Source of the DNA: Zygnema cylindricum
Taxonomy: Eukaryota > Streptophyta > Zygnematophyceae > Zygnematales > Zygnemataceae
Reading direction: 5' to 3'
Assembly (NCBI GenBank): GCA_037447655.1
Contig: JBBHKE010003448.1
Span: 293,115-350,886 of the forward strand
DNA length: 57,772 nt
This document shows, in pieces, positions 9,801 to 20,267 of the stretch. The notes beneath the pieces were generated by a model that ran no database searches, had not been told where the DNA came from, and was given only the letters and a program-made list of their open reading frames with translations. Position 1 is the first letter of the stretch, and each line of letters opens with the position of its first letter. The position numbers were made by a program, and so were the translations under genes.

Positions 9801-10448
9801 AGCAATAGCTGGTTGTGGGCTGAGCGTGACTACTAAACTCGGGAATAAACCATCGATAATAGTTGGCCAGACCCAAAAAGGTGCGAAGGGCAGAGATGTC
9901 GTGCGGTGGGGGAAGAGCGTTAAGGGCTGCCACCTTCACCATATGGGGACCCACAGTCCCGCGAGTCACCTGATGTTCGAGGTAGATGATTTTCTGTACA
10001 CCAAAAATACCTTTGCCCGGGTGACATTTCAAGCCCGCTGCTTGGAGTGCCCCGAGAACAATCTGGACATGCTCTAGGTGTTCCTCAAAAGTCATAGAGA
10101 ATATGATAACGTCATCAATATAGCACCGGGCACATCGATTCCTCAGAGCGCTTCGTCCATTGCCCGTTGGAATTTGGCCGGTGCATTTTTGAGCCCAAAT
10201 GGCATGTAAATCTATTAATAAAGTCTAGAACTAGCCCAAAATGCACTTCTCTCCTTGTGCTTCGGTTCCATGGCAATCTGGTGAAAACCGTTCTTCATGT
10301 CCAGAGTGAAGTAGATAGTGGCGCCAGCAAGAGAGTCCAATATCTCTTCCGGGGTCGGCATCGGATACCGGTCAAAGATGGTGGCAGTGTTCAGCATACA
10401 ATAATCTCCACACATTCGGAAATCTACAATCTTCCCGGACGAGTCATT
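9799..10448 (-). pseudogene. Ty3/gypsy reverse transcriptase, palm and thumb
   Basis: Contains the palm with the first catalytic Asp in IYFTLDMKNGFHQI, the YIDD catalytic pair near 10125 (reads CYIDDVIIFS), and the connection region with ALRTFLGLANYYRWFI. Frames are broken between segments. At 10448 the domain is cut by copia C1; the N-terminal part resumes at 16952. The join is in frame once C1 and one target copy are ignored. Confidence 0.9.
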
Positions 10449-11523
10449 TGAAACTCTGAGACCTCCATAAGTCCTCAGAGTGGACAACTTGTAAGAAGCC
10501 TCTAAGATAACCTTGACCCCTTTGTGTTTCAACAAGAACAACTGCCACCTTGGATGACAAAAACTCTGCTCGACTTCACCCCTGTGAAGGCAAGACTCCT
10601 GTTAGTCGATAACAAAAAGAATTTTTGAATTTGCTCCTCTGAGCAGTAAGTTATGGAGGGTCAAAGTTGACCTTTTGTACAAAAGCTTTCTGGGAGAGAG
10701 GGTCCTATCTCCTAATTTTTCTAAGTCCTATCTCTCTCACAGACTCTATCTACTGATGTACGGAGCCAATCATAATCCACTTCTGTACACAAAAGTACAG
10801 CTGCCGGTGTACTTTTTGTTTGGACATTGTACGACATGGCCTAAATTTCAACACGTGGTATATCCGGATTTGCTCCCTTAATCCTCGGAGATGTTGGTAT
10901 CCTATGTTATTCCGCCACGTGTCATCTGATATGGCAATGACCACAAACCGCCGAAATCCTTTTCCGCGATCTCGGCGTTCATTTTGGCCGTCCGATTAAA
11001 TTCACATTTAATTGTAGACGTAATAAATACCTGCGCGGTATAAGTTTCGCTAAAGAAACAAATGCGTGGTATTCATTTTTTTATCTGTACCACAATCGGT
11101 ACTTTTACATTACTAAATCTATGTATCCCGCAAATAGTTTCAGTTAAATGAATTATCCTACTTGGTAATGTATAACTAAATATCAAACCCTATAGTACGT
11201 AACACTAGGTCAAGATATAACGGATAAGGTTTCGGGCTACCGGCTGCTTACCATTCGGCAGGTACCAAGATCAAATCCTGGTGGCAGCACATATCCTTTT
11301 AGTAAATAAACCTCTAATCGATAAATAAACTAATATATATATTTCCCATAAACCTCTGGATAGCTTAGGTAGCCATGGCTCCAACTTCCTCTCTAATTTC
11401 TCAGTGAATGGGAGAAGTTTGAGAAGTTGGAGAGAGAAGTTAGAGGTAGACTGCCTCGGCCTTTTTTTTCTATATTTCTATTTAGACCTAAAAAATTATT
11501 TAAACGGACCATTAATTTCTACA
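10449..11523 (-). repeat. C1 3' LTR
   Basis: 1075 bp, TG...CA. It carries the antisense tRNA-like block (11200-11290), the antisense hairpin (about 11378-11448) and a T8 run (11462-11469), together a good copy of the LTR module. The purine-rich GGAAAATAAAGAGAG at 11524-11538 (element sense) precedes it. Confidence 0.93.
11200..11470 (+). ncRNA. Antisense tRNA-like / hairpin unit in C1 3' LTR
   Basis: A-box-like block near 11207-11225, B-box-like GATCAAATCC near 11270, hairpin arms TTCCTCTCTAATTTCTCA and TGAGAAGTTGGAGAGAGAAG, then eight T residues. Same order and spacing as in the other LTRs. Confidence 0.45.
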
Positions 11524-11544
11524 CTCTCTTTATTTTCCAGTCAA

Positions 11545-13080
11545 TCTTTAATTTCAGACCACACTTCTCCTTGCAAAAAATTAGCTTAGGGGAAGGCACA
11601 GGTTTGGTCATCAAATCTGCTACCATCTCACTATGTGGTCGCTACTCTAAACTGATTATTTTGTTTTCTACTTTCTCTCTAACAAAGCTGAGTCTAATGT
11701 CCATGTGTTCGGCTTTAAAATGATGTTTAGGATTGGCAGAAGTAAGGATTGCTGCCTGATTATCACAAAAAATATTCTGCACACCACTCTTAAAGTGACC
11801 AAGCTCACCAAGCAAAGACTTGACCCACATAAATTCTTTTACAGCAGAGCAAGAGGCCATATACTCAGCCTCCATGGTGGACTGAGCAATATCCTTTTGC
11901 TGTTTGCTACTCCATTAGCAAGCCCCATCACCCACATATAATACATATCCAGAAGTGCATCTCCTCATCAGAGCATCACCATAACTGCATCACTCTAAGA
12001 AGTGATGTCAGTATTCTCCCGACCCAAATGCAACCATAGATCCCTAGTCGCTATCAAATATCTAAGGACTCTCTTAGCTGCCTCCCAATCTCTCTTAGTG
12101 GGATCATATAGACTTCTACTAAGCACTCCCACAGCTGCAGCTAAATCCGACAAGGTACAATTCATAAAATAGATTAGACTTCCCACTACTTGCTTGTAAG
12201 CAATAGTCTGCATGAACTTCTGTTCTTCACAAGATAATTCCTCGTCTAAGACTATGACTCCTTCTTCCTCACTCCCCTCACTTCCCTTCTTCAACTCCAT
12301 TGGAGTTGTACAACTATTAGCTTTATCCATTTGAAATTTTTCAAGCATGTTCCCTATTGCTTCCTTTTGAGTCAGTCTTATAATTTTTCTTTTTCGGTCT
12401 CTCTCTACTTGAATTCCCAAAATATATTTTGCTTCCCCCATATCCTTCATTTCAAATCTCCCCTTAAGATCGGTTTTCAGTTTATTAATTTTTTCCATTG
12501 ATTTACTTAAAACAAGCAAATCATCAACATAAATTGCAATAAATATAAAACCTTCCTCATCTTCGAAAACATAGATTGAGTGATCTGAGCTGATCCGAAT
12601 ATATCCCAGACCGGTAAGAAACTCATCAAGCTTCTTATTCCATTGTCGAGGCGCCTGTTTCAAACCATAAAGAGATTTAATCAGCCGGCATACCTTACTC
12701 TCCTCTCCTTCTTCCACAAACCCTTCGGGTTGTCGCATGAAGATCTCCTCTTCCAATTCTCCATGCAAAAAGGCTGTTTTGATGTCCATCTGGTGCACTT
12801 CCATGTCTTCCGCTGCTGCCAGGCTGAGAAGTATGCGGAACGGAGGGAAATCTGACGACCAGGGCAATGGTTTCCTCGTAGTCAATTCCCTCTTTTTGTG
12901 AAACCCCTTTGCCACTAATCTGGCTTTGTAGCACTCGATTGTGTTATCTGGGTTTAGTTTTAATTTGAAAACCCACTTACAACAGATTGGTTTTCGGTTA
13001 GGTGGACAATCCATCAACTCCTTAGTATTGGCTGCCATAATTGAGGCCATCTCCTCATTGATGGCTGTCTTCCACCGGTT
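11545..13080 (-). pseudogene. C1 reverse transcriptase and RNase H
   Basis: The long open piece (13050-11995) contains copia RT landmarks in order: CKWVFKLK, YKARLVAKGF, VHQMDIKTAFLHGELEEEI, SLYGLKQAPRQW, AIYVDDLLVLSKS (catalytic YVDD near 12520) and YILGIQVERDR, running into the connection domain SLIYFMNCTLSDLAAAVGVL. The RNase H end (11875-11642) has MEAEYMASCSAVKEFMWVK and DNQAAI. A frame break separates the two. The C-terminus runs up to the purine tract. Confidence 0.9.
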
Positions 13081-13399
13081 TCTTTATGGACAAGTCATCG
13101 CCTCTCCATAAGTCTGAGGTTCATCTTGATGAGATTGTTTTGTTACCTTGTTATTAACCTATTTTTCTTGCAATCTTTTGCTACTTCTCCTCTCCGTTCA
13201 AAAATTGAGGCTGGAATAGATGGTTTTCATGGATTCTTTCGAACAATCTCGACTTCTCCCCTATCTCTTTATTCCGAATCCATTTCCACCACGTCTTCCG
13301 CTTCGGGTAGAGTTGTCACTGGAGTTTCCACAGCCGAGTCATTTTCGGTCTGATTTGTACCTGCAAGAATGTCATATTCTCGAAAAACCTGGATAGTTA

Positions 13400-14160
13400 G
13401 GAAGCTCAAAGTCATCGGAATTTTCTGATTCAAATCTCATTTTTACCGACTTTGTATATTTGAAGGGATCCCCAGACTTTCCTTCATCCATAACTACTAG
13501 ATGCTTTACTAAGATTATATCTTTCTTTTTTAGATCATAAACTCTATATCCTTTAAAACCCTCATCATATCCTAATAAGTATCCTGGTTTTCCTTTAGGA
13601 TCTAGCTTCTTATTAGACCGATCCGTATCTAGACTGAATACTTGACTGCCGAAAACCTTTAAGTGAGATATGTCTGGTTCCCAGCCTGTCCATCTCTCAT
13701 AAGGTGTTTGATCTTATTTAGCTAAAGTAAAAACTCTATTTTTGAGGTAATTAGCGGAGTTCATTGCTTCGGCCCAAAACCTTTTTCCTATCTTCTGGTC
13801 CGACAACATAATTCTAGCACTATCACTCAGTGTCCTATTTAATCTTTCAGCTACCCCATTCTCTTCTGGGTTTTCTGGAACTATCTTTTGGTGTTGGACT
13901 TCATCTTCCCTCAAAAAATCCTCAAACTGGTTAGAAGTATACTCTCCACCATTGTCACTCTTTACTTTCTTGATTGGAGTTTCATGGAGTTTTTCGCTCC
14001 ATGTTTTATATTGTCTAAAACAATCCAGAGCTTCTAACTTATTTTTCAAAATATACACCTAAGAATAACGAGACCAATCATCAGTGATAGTCATCATAAA
14101 TCTCTTCCCCGACGGTGAGGGCACTTAAGCCGGTCCCCATATATCTGTGTGTACTAAATC
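13400..14160 (-). pseudogene. C1 integrase core and integrase-RT linker
   Basis: The core piece (14058-13714) contains KSDNGGEYTSNQF (second catalytic Asp) and NGVAERLNRTL (catalytic Glu), with RFWAEAMNSANYLKNR behind it. Past a stop the frame continues through the YLLGYDEGFKGY-type region near 13560 into the acidic linker before RT. The first catalytic Asp is in VHTDIWGPA at the border with the next piece. Confidence 0.85.
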
Positions 14161-14721
14161 TAGAATTTTTTCCCCCTTATAAGTGGTTGTTTTGGCAAAG
14201 GGTAATCTGTGTGCTTTACCTTGAGCACATCCACTACAATCACTTATATTATCACTCTCACTGAATTGAATCCCTTCCACCACTCCCATTTTTTCCATCT
14301 CTCTTAATTTATCTAGATTCCCATGCCCAAGCCTCTTATGCCACATCATAATATTATGAACACCAACATAATAAAGTTTCTTCATTTCATTACTTAAAAT
14401 CAGCCTAAACATCCTATGGCTACCTTTCTCAGCAATGAAATAGACATCCTCCTCAAAACTAGCAGTAAAGACTCCTTCCCTAGTGCTAGTAAAAAAACCC
14501 TTATCATCTAATAGAGATGTAAAGATGAGGTTTTTGTTCAGCTCCGGAATAAACAATACATGAGAGAATATTACTATGGATGTCTTTCCTTCTACTAATA
14601 CTTTCAGATCTACCGATCCTACAAGAGTATTAGTGACTATCCTCCCATCCCCGTACTCTATCTCTACGGTGGGAATCTTTCTTATCTTAGTGAATAGGTG
14701 CCTATCCTTACACATGTGCAT
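14125..14721 (-). pseudogene. C1 protease and integrase zinc finger
   Basis: Starts just after the protease active site, which is damaged: the expected DSGAS-like motif reads HSHSSMHMC across a frame break near 14730. The protease body includes VEIEYGDGRIV and LFIPELNKNL. It is followed by the integrase HHCC finger with HKRLGH and CSGCAQGKAHRLPF. Polyprotein processing by this copy is not possible. Confidence 0.85.
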
Positions 14722-14739
14722 GGAGGAATGTGAATGTAT

Positions 14740-15856
14740 AATCTAGCCTGCTTCACCTTTCAATCCACCGTAAGCACATTTTTGCCTTCGTGGAATTTCG
14801 ACCTCGTTTTTTGCCTCCAACTCCTCATCCAAAAAGTGCTCATTGTCCTCGTCCTCGGATTCCGCCTTATGTACCTATGTCACAAGGGCCTTTTTGTTTC
14901 CTCTCGGGGTACCACCGCTCTGCCCCTCCTTTAGCCGAAGCTCGGTTAGCTTAGTGCACTCTGCCATATAGTGCACTGGTTTCTTAAAAAAATGACATAA
15001 ACCTTTGGGAGCCCTTGGTCCTAACTCGTCGGTCTGATTTTTCTGCTCCCTACCCCTATAGTTTCTGACCAGTTTCCGAGAATCCTTGTTCCTCCAATCG
15101 GTCGCAGATGCCAAAGCTTGGCCACTCTTTCCTCCCTTTTGGATCTCAATCGTATTCTCTTGAACGAGAATCATCCCTACCACTGAGTTCCATATCCACC
15201 TTGAGTCCGGCAAGTCCTACACACAGTTGACTATGTTCTCGAACTCATCGGGTAACTTCATCAATAAACAATTAACAATTTTTTTCACTAAAATCTTTTC
15301 CCGCACTCTCTAGCTCCATGAAGAGTGTAGAAAGCTCATTGCAAAAATCCAACATTTTCCCCCCCTTGTATACATATTCCTTAACTTTCTGATCAACCAA
15401 CTGTTGTTGCTGAATTGTTCCACTTCGGTACATATCTATGAGAGCCATCCACAGATCGGATGCCCTTTCTAACTGCAAATGAGGACATGCAAGTCCTTAA
15501 GTAAGATAGTGTAGGATGAAGTGCTTTGCCGCCATATTGTTGAAGTCCTTGGTTAGAGTATCATTCTCCTCGTTCTTCGGAATAGGTGACATGAATGCTG
15601 AACCCGTTGCTATTGGTGTGGTTGTCTCCTTCTCCGCTCCTTTGTCCACCACCTCTAATTCCTTTGTCTCTCCGTTGAAGATGGACGTGCTTTCTTTTTG
15701 AATCAGCTTCCTTCAAACCCTAGAGGGATTCCAAGACTTGATGGACGCCCTTATCGTCCACTCACTATCCCACAAAACCTTTTTTCGCATAGAGCTCCTA
15801 TCATTATACTTTCCTAGTTTATGAAGCCAGTTCCATTAAAAATTGGTAACCTAGAG
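14740..15856 (-). pseudogene. C1 Gag
   Basis: A copia Gag in several frames. The start follows the primer-binding site (PPSRLPIFNGTGF-like). The middle contains KLPDEFENIV and MILVQENTIEI. The zinc knuckle is decayed to CHFFKKPVHYMAEC, so the second Cys is Phe and the Gly is Val. Several stops break the N-terminal half. Confidence 0.85.
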
Positions 15857-15871
15857 GGTGGGCCCATAACC
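15857..15871 (-). promoter_or_regulatory. C1 primer-binding site
   Basis: In element sense GGTTATGGGCCCACC, directly after the 5' LTR: a perfect 15-nt complement of the initiator tRNA-Met anticodon arm as remembered for plants, not of its CCA end. The ATG inside it is in frame with Gag. Confidence 0.88.
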
Positions 15872-16946
15872 TGAAACTCTGAGACCTCCATAAGTCCTCA
15901 GAGTGGACAGCTTCTAAGAAGCCTCTAAGATAACTCTCACCCCTTTTTGTTTCAGCAAAAACAACTGCCACCTTGGCACACAAAAACTGTGACCAACTTC
16001 ACCCCTGTGAAGGCAAGACTCCTTTGAGTCGATAACAAAAAGAATCTCTGAATTTGCTCCCTTGAGCACTAAGTTATGGAGGGTCAAAGTTGACCTTTTG
16101 TATAGAAGCTCTCTAGGAGAGTGGGTCCTATCTCCTAATTTTTCTAAGTCCTATCTCTCTCACAGACTCTATCTACTGATGTACGGAGCCAATCATAATC
16201 CACTTCTGTACACAAAAGTACAGCTGCCGGTGTAATTTTTGTTTGGACATTGTACGACATGGCCTAAATTTCAACACGTGGTATATCCGGATTTGCTCCC
16301 TTAATCCTTAGAGATGCCGCGATCCAATGTTATTCCGCCACGTGTCATCTGATGTGGCGATGACCACAAACCGCCGAAATCCTCTTCCGCGATCTCGGCG
16401 TTCATTATGGCCGTCCGATTAAATTCACATTTAATCGTAGCCGTAATAAATACATGCGCGATATTCGTTTCGCTAAAGAAACAAATGCGCGGTATTTGTT
16501 TCTTTATCCGTACCACAATCCGCACTTTTACATTACTGAATCTATGTATCCCGCAAATAGTTTCAGTTAAATGAATTATCCTACTTGGTAATGTATAACT
16601 AAATATCAAACCCTATAGTACGTAACTCTAGGTCAAGACATAACGGATAAGGTTACCGGCTACCGTCTGCTTACTGTCCGGTAGAAACTAGGATCAAATC
16701 CTGGTGGTAGCACATATCCTTTAAGTAAATAAACCTCTTATCGGTAAATAAACTAATATATATATTTCCCGTAAACCTTTGGATAGCCTAGGTAGCCATG
16801 GCTCTAGCTTCCTCTCCAATTTCTCAGTGAATGCGACAAGTTTGAGAAGTTGGAGAGAGAAGTTAGAGGTAGACTGCCTCGGCCCTTTTTTTCTATATTT
16901 TTATTTTGACCTAGAAAAAACTTTAAACGGACCATTAATTTCTACA
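15872..16946 (-). repeat. C1 5' LTR
   Basis: 1075 bp, partner of 10449-11523. A G-box word GCCACGTGTC lies near 16336. The antisense tRNA-like block is at 16628-16712, the hairpin at 16802-16871 and a T7 run at 16886-16892. Confidence 0.93.
16628..16892 (+). ncRNA. Antisense tRNA-like / hairpin unit in C1 5' LTR
   Basis: B-box-like GGATCAAATCC near 16690. The hairpin has arms CTCTAGCTTCCTCTCCAA and TTGGAGAGAGAAGTTAGAG with a G-U pair and one bulged A, then a T-run. The loop begins GTGAATGCGACAAGTT. Confidence 0.45.
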
Positions 16947-17270
16947 TCCTTCTTTGGAGGGAGAACTATCGGGGAAGCGAACCCATTGTGCTTTCTGAAC
17001 CAATCCGGCTTCCACCAAAGTGTGGATTTTCACCTTAATGAATTCCTTCTCGTTGAAGCAAAGAGGATACTGCTTCTACGAAACAGTAGCCGTCATGTCG
17101 ATCAAATCGATTCGAAAAGGTGTTCTTTTGTAAATACCGACATCTGTTTTTGACCACGAGAACACCTGTTTGTTTTTGGCGAATAGTTCGTAAAAGCCGC
17201 GCCTTCTGTTGGGGGTCGAACTGCTCCCCCAGGGTCGAATCGATTTTCCCTGGCTCAACGGCAGCCCAAG
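16947..17270 (-). pseudogene. Ty3/gypsy reverse transcriptase, N-terminal part
   Basis: Contains FAKNKQVFSWSKTDVG-like sequence and RIDLID, the usual lead-in to a gypsy RT, then HTLVEAGLVQKAQWV next to the C1 target site. It continues in frame at 10448 once C1 is removed, giving a normal RT fingers-palm order. Frames are shifted between segments. Confidence 0.85.
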
Positions 17271-17666
17271 CTTCCGGCGACCTTCCCCAAAGGTTAATGT
17301 CGAATTCCAACCCTACCGGTGGATCTGCCCCTACCACGCCGGCTAACACACTACTGATGACAACTTCTGCTAAGGTGTCACCATCTGAGCCGCCGCCCCC
17401 CCCCACTAGGAAAACCTGCGGTGGTGAAATGTGAATTTCTCTTTTTGTTCTCCTTCTCCCTTCACTCCCCCCCTCAAGCTGCAAAGTTGCCTCGACCGCT
17501 AACAATTGAGGAGCTTGAAGGTAAATAGCCCTTGATTTCGGGGACCTGAGACAGGAAAAGGCGAGTGCATGCTTGAGCACCCATGTGATTGAATTCAAAT
17601 CCATACTTTGCCCAATTAAACTGCACCTTTGAAGGTCTGAAATACCTGGTTCTGCCGTGGTGCCTT
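17271..17666 (-). pseudogene. End of the gypsy methyltransferase domain and spacer before RT
   Basis: The first residues after the C2 insertion (17666 leftwards) read GTTAEPGISDLQRCSLIG and SMDLNSITWVLKHALAF. They continue the EREEAMGF motif that lies at 20490-20520 and resemble the C-terminal motif IX/X part of C5 methyltransferases. After that, 17271-17480 is a low-complexity spacer (Gly, Ser, Pro, Val rich) leading to the RT. The C2 insertion sits exactly within the EREEAMGF to GTTAEPG linker. Confidence 0.65.
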
Positions 17667-18680
17667 TGAAATTCTATGGGCTCTATTGCCCACATAATTC
17701 GCAGATCTAAAAGAAGCTAATCTAGATAGTGTCGACTCCAAGTTGATATAAAACCAAATGAATGATCCCTTGACAATCACAACCCCAATACACCTTCACC
17801 CCAGTGAAGAGAAGACCTTCTGTGTGCTCAATTCCACCACAGAATGCATAGCTTGAATATGTGTTTTGGACAATATTCCCCACTTTGACTTTCCCACTGA
17901 ATAAGTGCTACCTTGGCATGCAAAGACTCTGACCGACTACACCCCTGTGTAGCTTAGACTCCCCTGAGTCCGCAGCAAAAAGAATCAGTGAATTTGCTCA
18001 CCCGAGCATTAAGTTATGGCTGGTCTAAGATGACCTTTTTAGTTACAAGCTCTCTTAGAGAAAGGTACCTAAATATTACTAAGTCTTGGTCTGCCTACTC
18101 ACGACTACCTACTACTAAACCCTAGTCTAATAGGAACACTATATAATACAAGAAGGTACAATGGGCGATGTACTTATTGTACGACCATTGTACGACATGG
18201 TCTACAAGGTGACACCTGTCAAATCCGAAGCCATGGTTCCTCCTCCCATCTTCTCTTGTGTCAAATAATGTGGCGCTACGTGGCACCGCGTGACGCTATC
18301 TCCGTATGCCGCCAAAATCTCACTTCGTGTGGCGGCTATAATGCCGGCCGTCCGATCAAAATATATTTTACACGGTTCAGATTCGCGTAGATGCATGAAT
18401 TGTTCCTCTTCGTTAGTCTGGTGTTAATTAGCTGTCACGTTAATGTATATTAATCTTTGAAACCCGTGCCGTGTATCGTTTCATTAATGCCTTATTGGAC
18501 AAGGCGTACCAATATAAATATTTCTATAAACCCAGGTTCGAATCCGGTCTAGAGCAGCTTTTGGTTATTTGTTAGTTGTTTAGAATTCTCTATTTATACA
18601 TTTATAAATACTTATTGTACCATTTAAATTTCATCGTTGACTCTAAGCTATAGGCTAAAGCTATGAAGGATGGTAGGTAC
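17667..18680 (-). repeat. C2 outer LTR, left part
   Basis: Starts TGAAATTCTATGGGCTC on the plus strand and carries the promoter region of the older LTR subfamily (CTAATCTAGATAGTGTCGACTC). The last 40 bp (18640-18680) are the first half of the antisense tRNA-like block, cut at GGTAGGTAC. Around 18484-18560 it also has a separate tRNA-like sequence with TGCCTTATTGGACAAGGC and GGTTCGAATCC. Confidence 0.85.
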
Positions 18681-19860
18681 TGTTGATATTTGAGTATTTT
18701 CTAGGTCTGTATTAGGATAGAAAAAGAGTTGAGGCGGTCTGCCTCTAATTCCCCTCTCCAAGCCCCCACACTTGTTGTAGTCACTGAAGGCTGGATAGGG
18801 AGCTAGAGCCATGGCTGCCTAAGCTCTCTAGAGAAGACAGGGGGTAAATTAGGTAGACTTACCAAAAGTTGGTTGACGGTCGCAGGAATTGATCTCGGTA
18901 CCTCCCGTCCGTCAATCACACATAGTCGGTAGCTTTAACCGTTTAGTCTAGCGCTGCAATTAAGTCATATAGGGTTTGATAATTATTTATTTAGTTACAC
19001 GTAGACTTGTTCATTTAACTGGAAATAAATACGTAGTGCATAGATACAGTTATAAATAGTACGGAGTACGGTTTAATTTATATGAAACGGATACCGGCAT
19101 TTGTTTCGAACGCGAAACAAATACCGCGCACGTATTTATGACGGCTACGATCGAAAACTTGTTTTGATCGGACGGCCGGAAAAGGATGCCGAGATCGCGG
19201 AAGAAGATTTCGGCGGTTTGCGGTCATCGCCACATAGGATGACACGTGGCAAAGTGACATTGGATCGCGGCATCTCCGAGGATTACGTGAACGAATCTGG
19301 AGATGACACGTGACGACTTTTTGGCCATGTCGTACGATGGCCGTACAGAAAGTACAACGGCACCTGTACTTTTCTGTACAATACAGTGTTTTGATTGGTG
19401 CCGTACGTCAATAGATAGAGTCTTAGAGAAGAGATAGGACTTAGAAAATTTCCGGTAGGTAGTCGGCTCTCTGAGAGAGCACCTTGTATAAATGGCTAAC
19501 TTTGGCCAGCCATAACTATCAATTTACTTGACCATTTTCAGTGATTCTTTTTGCTGCAGACTCAGGGGAGTCCAGGCTACACAGGGGTGTAGTCGGTCAG
19601 AGTTTTTGTCAGCCAGGGTGGCTGCATTTCTAAGGGAAAGTCAAAGTGGGTGAATGTGTCCAAATCTCATATTCTAACTTTGCATTCTGTGGTGGAACTG
19701 AGCACACAGAAAGTGTTATTTCACAGGGGTGAATCTATATTGGGGTTCTGACTGTCAAGGGGTCAGTCACTTTGGTTTATATTAACTTGGAGTCGGCACT
19801 ATCTAGATAAGCTTCTTTTGCATCTGCATACTCTGAGGGCCAATGGAGGTCTCAGAGTCA
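18681..19860 (+). repeat. Copia LTR inserted in the C2 outer LTR
   Basis: Starts TGTTGATATTTGAGTATTTTC and ends CAGAGTCA; about 1180 bp. It includes a perfect ABRE/G-box word GACACGTGGC at 19241-19250, a TATAAAT at about 19486, and the tRNA-like block on its antisense strand with helix arms 18873-18879 and 18909-18915. It is followed by the SINE-like insert instead of an intact internal region. Confidence 0.85.
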
Positions 19861-20162
19861 TGTTAGATTTCCTAGAAATCCGGGATTCGGGATGTCCCAC
19901 ACTTGGGAAAATTGAGCCGGCCAGGGTTCAAACCTGGGACCTTTCACTTCAGCTGGGAACGCACTACCACTGTGCCACCAGCTCGATGTAGAGACTGGCG
20001 AGTCCGTACCCTTTTTCTTACGGGCGGCTCGAGTATGGATATTCCATATTCTACCCCGTATTGGACCGGCTTCACGTGCCAATCCAACACCCCCCCTCAC
20101 GGGAAAGCCGGTCAAACCATCCGCAATCCCGCTGGCTACGATACCATGTTAGATTTCCTAGA
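19859..20162 (-). mobile_element. tRNA-derived SINE-like insertion with 18-bp direct repeats
   Basis: A 268-bp unit (19877-20144) is bounded by a perfect 18-bp direct repeat CATGTTAGATTTCCTAGA (19859-19876 and 20145-20162), the size expected for a target duplication made by LINE machinery. Its core is a 71-nt tRNA-like structure on the minus strand (19914-19984). There is no poly-A tail and about 160 nt precede the tRNA-like part, which is unusual for a SINE. An alternative is a tiny LTR-type element, because GGTATCGTAGCC next to one repeat resembles a standard initiator-Met primer-binding site. Confidence 0.6.
19914..19984 (-). tRNA. tRNA-like sequence (SINE head, probably not a working tRNA)
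   Basis: Folds well as a tRNA: 7-bp acceptor GAGCTGG/CCGGCTC (one G-U), D stem GCAC/GTGC with loop AGTGGTA, a five-position anticodon stem with one mismatch, and a perfect T stem CCAGG/CCTGG. The A-box TGGCACAGTGG and B-box GGTTTGAACCC match Pol III consensus. Position 33 is G instead of the invariant U and the anticodon would be CTG, so it is more likely a tRNA-derived promoter than a decoding tRNA. Confidence 0.6.
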
Positions 20163-20214
20163 GGCTTCTTGGAAGCTGTCCACTCTGAGGACTTATGGAG
20201 GTCTCAGAGTTTCA

Positions 20215-20229
20215 GGTTATGGGCCCACC
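20215..20229 (+). promoter_or_regulatory. Primer-binding site of the element inside C2
   Basis: GGTTATGGGCCCACC directly after an LTR end (GAGTTTCA). About 40 bp of gag leader follow (frame PPSRVPIFNGTGF) before the sequence breaks off at 20267. Confidence 0.85.
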
Positions 20230-20267
20230 CTCTAGGGTACCAATCTTTAATGGAACTGGCTTCACAG

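Larger units (their letters stand above)
10449..16946 (-). mobile_element. Copia element C1, full length and degenerate
   Basis: A complete 6498-bp Ty1/copia element: two 1075-bp LTRs (10449-11523 and 15872-16946), purine tract, pol, gag and primer-binding site. The target duplication is TCATT (10444-10448) and TCCTT (16947-16951), one base changed since insertion. It landed in the RT of the gypsy element. The domain order gag, protease, integrase, RT, RNase H defines copia. LTR divergence of roughly 10 percent by eye, and many stops, mean it is old and inactive. Confidence 0.93.

Noticed and set aside
16779-17153. 124-codon plus-strand frame across the C1 LTR and gypsy border
   Set aside because: Spans an insertion junction; reads LTR antisense then gypsy RT antisense.
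19914-19984. Functional host tRNA gene
   Set aside because: Fold is excellent but U33 is G and it sits inside a unit flanked by an 18-bp direct repeat; better explained as a SINE head.
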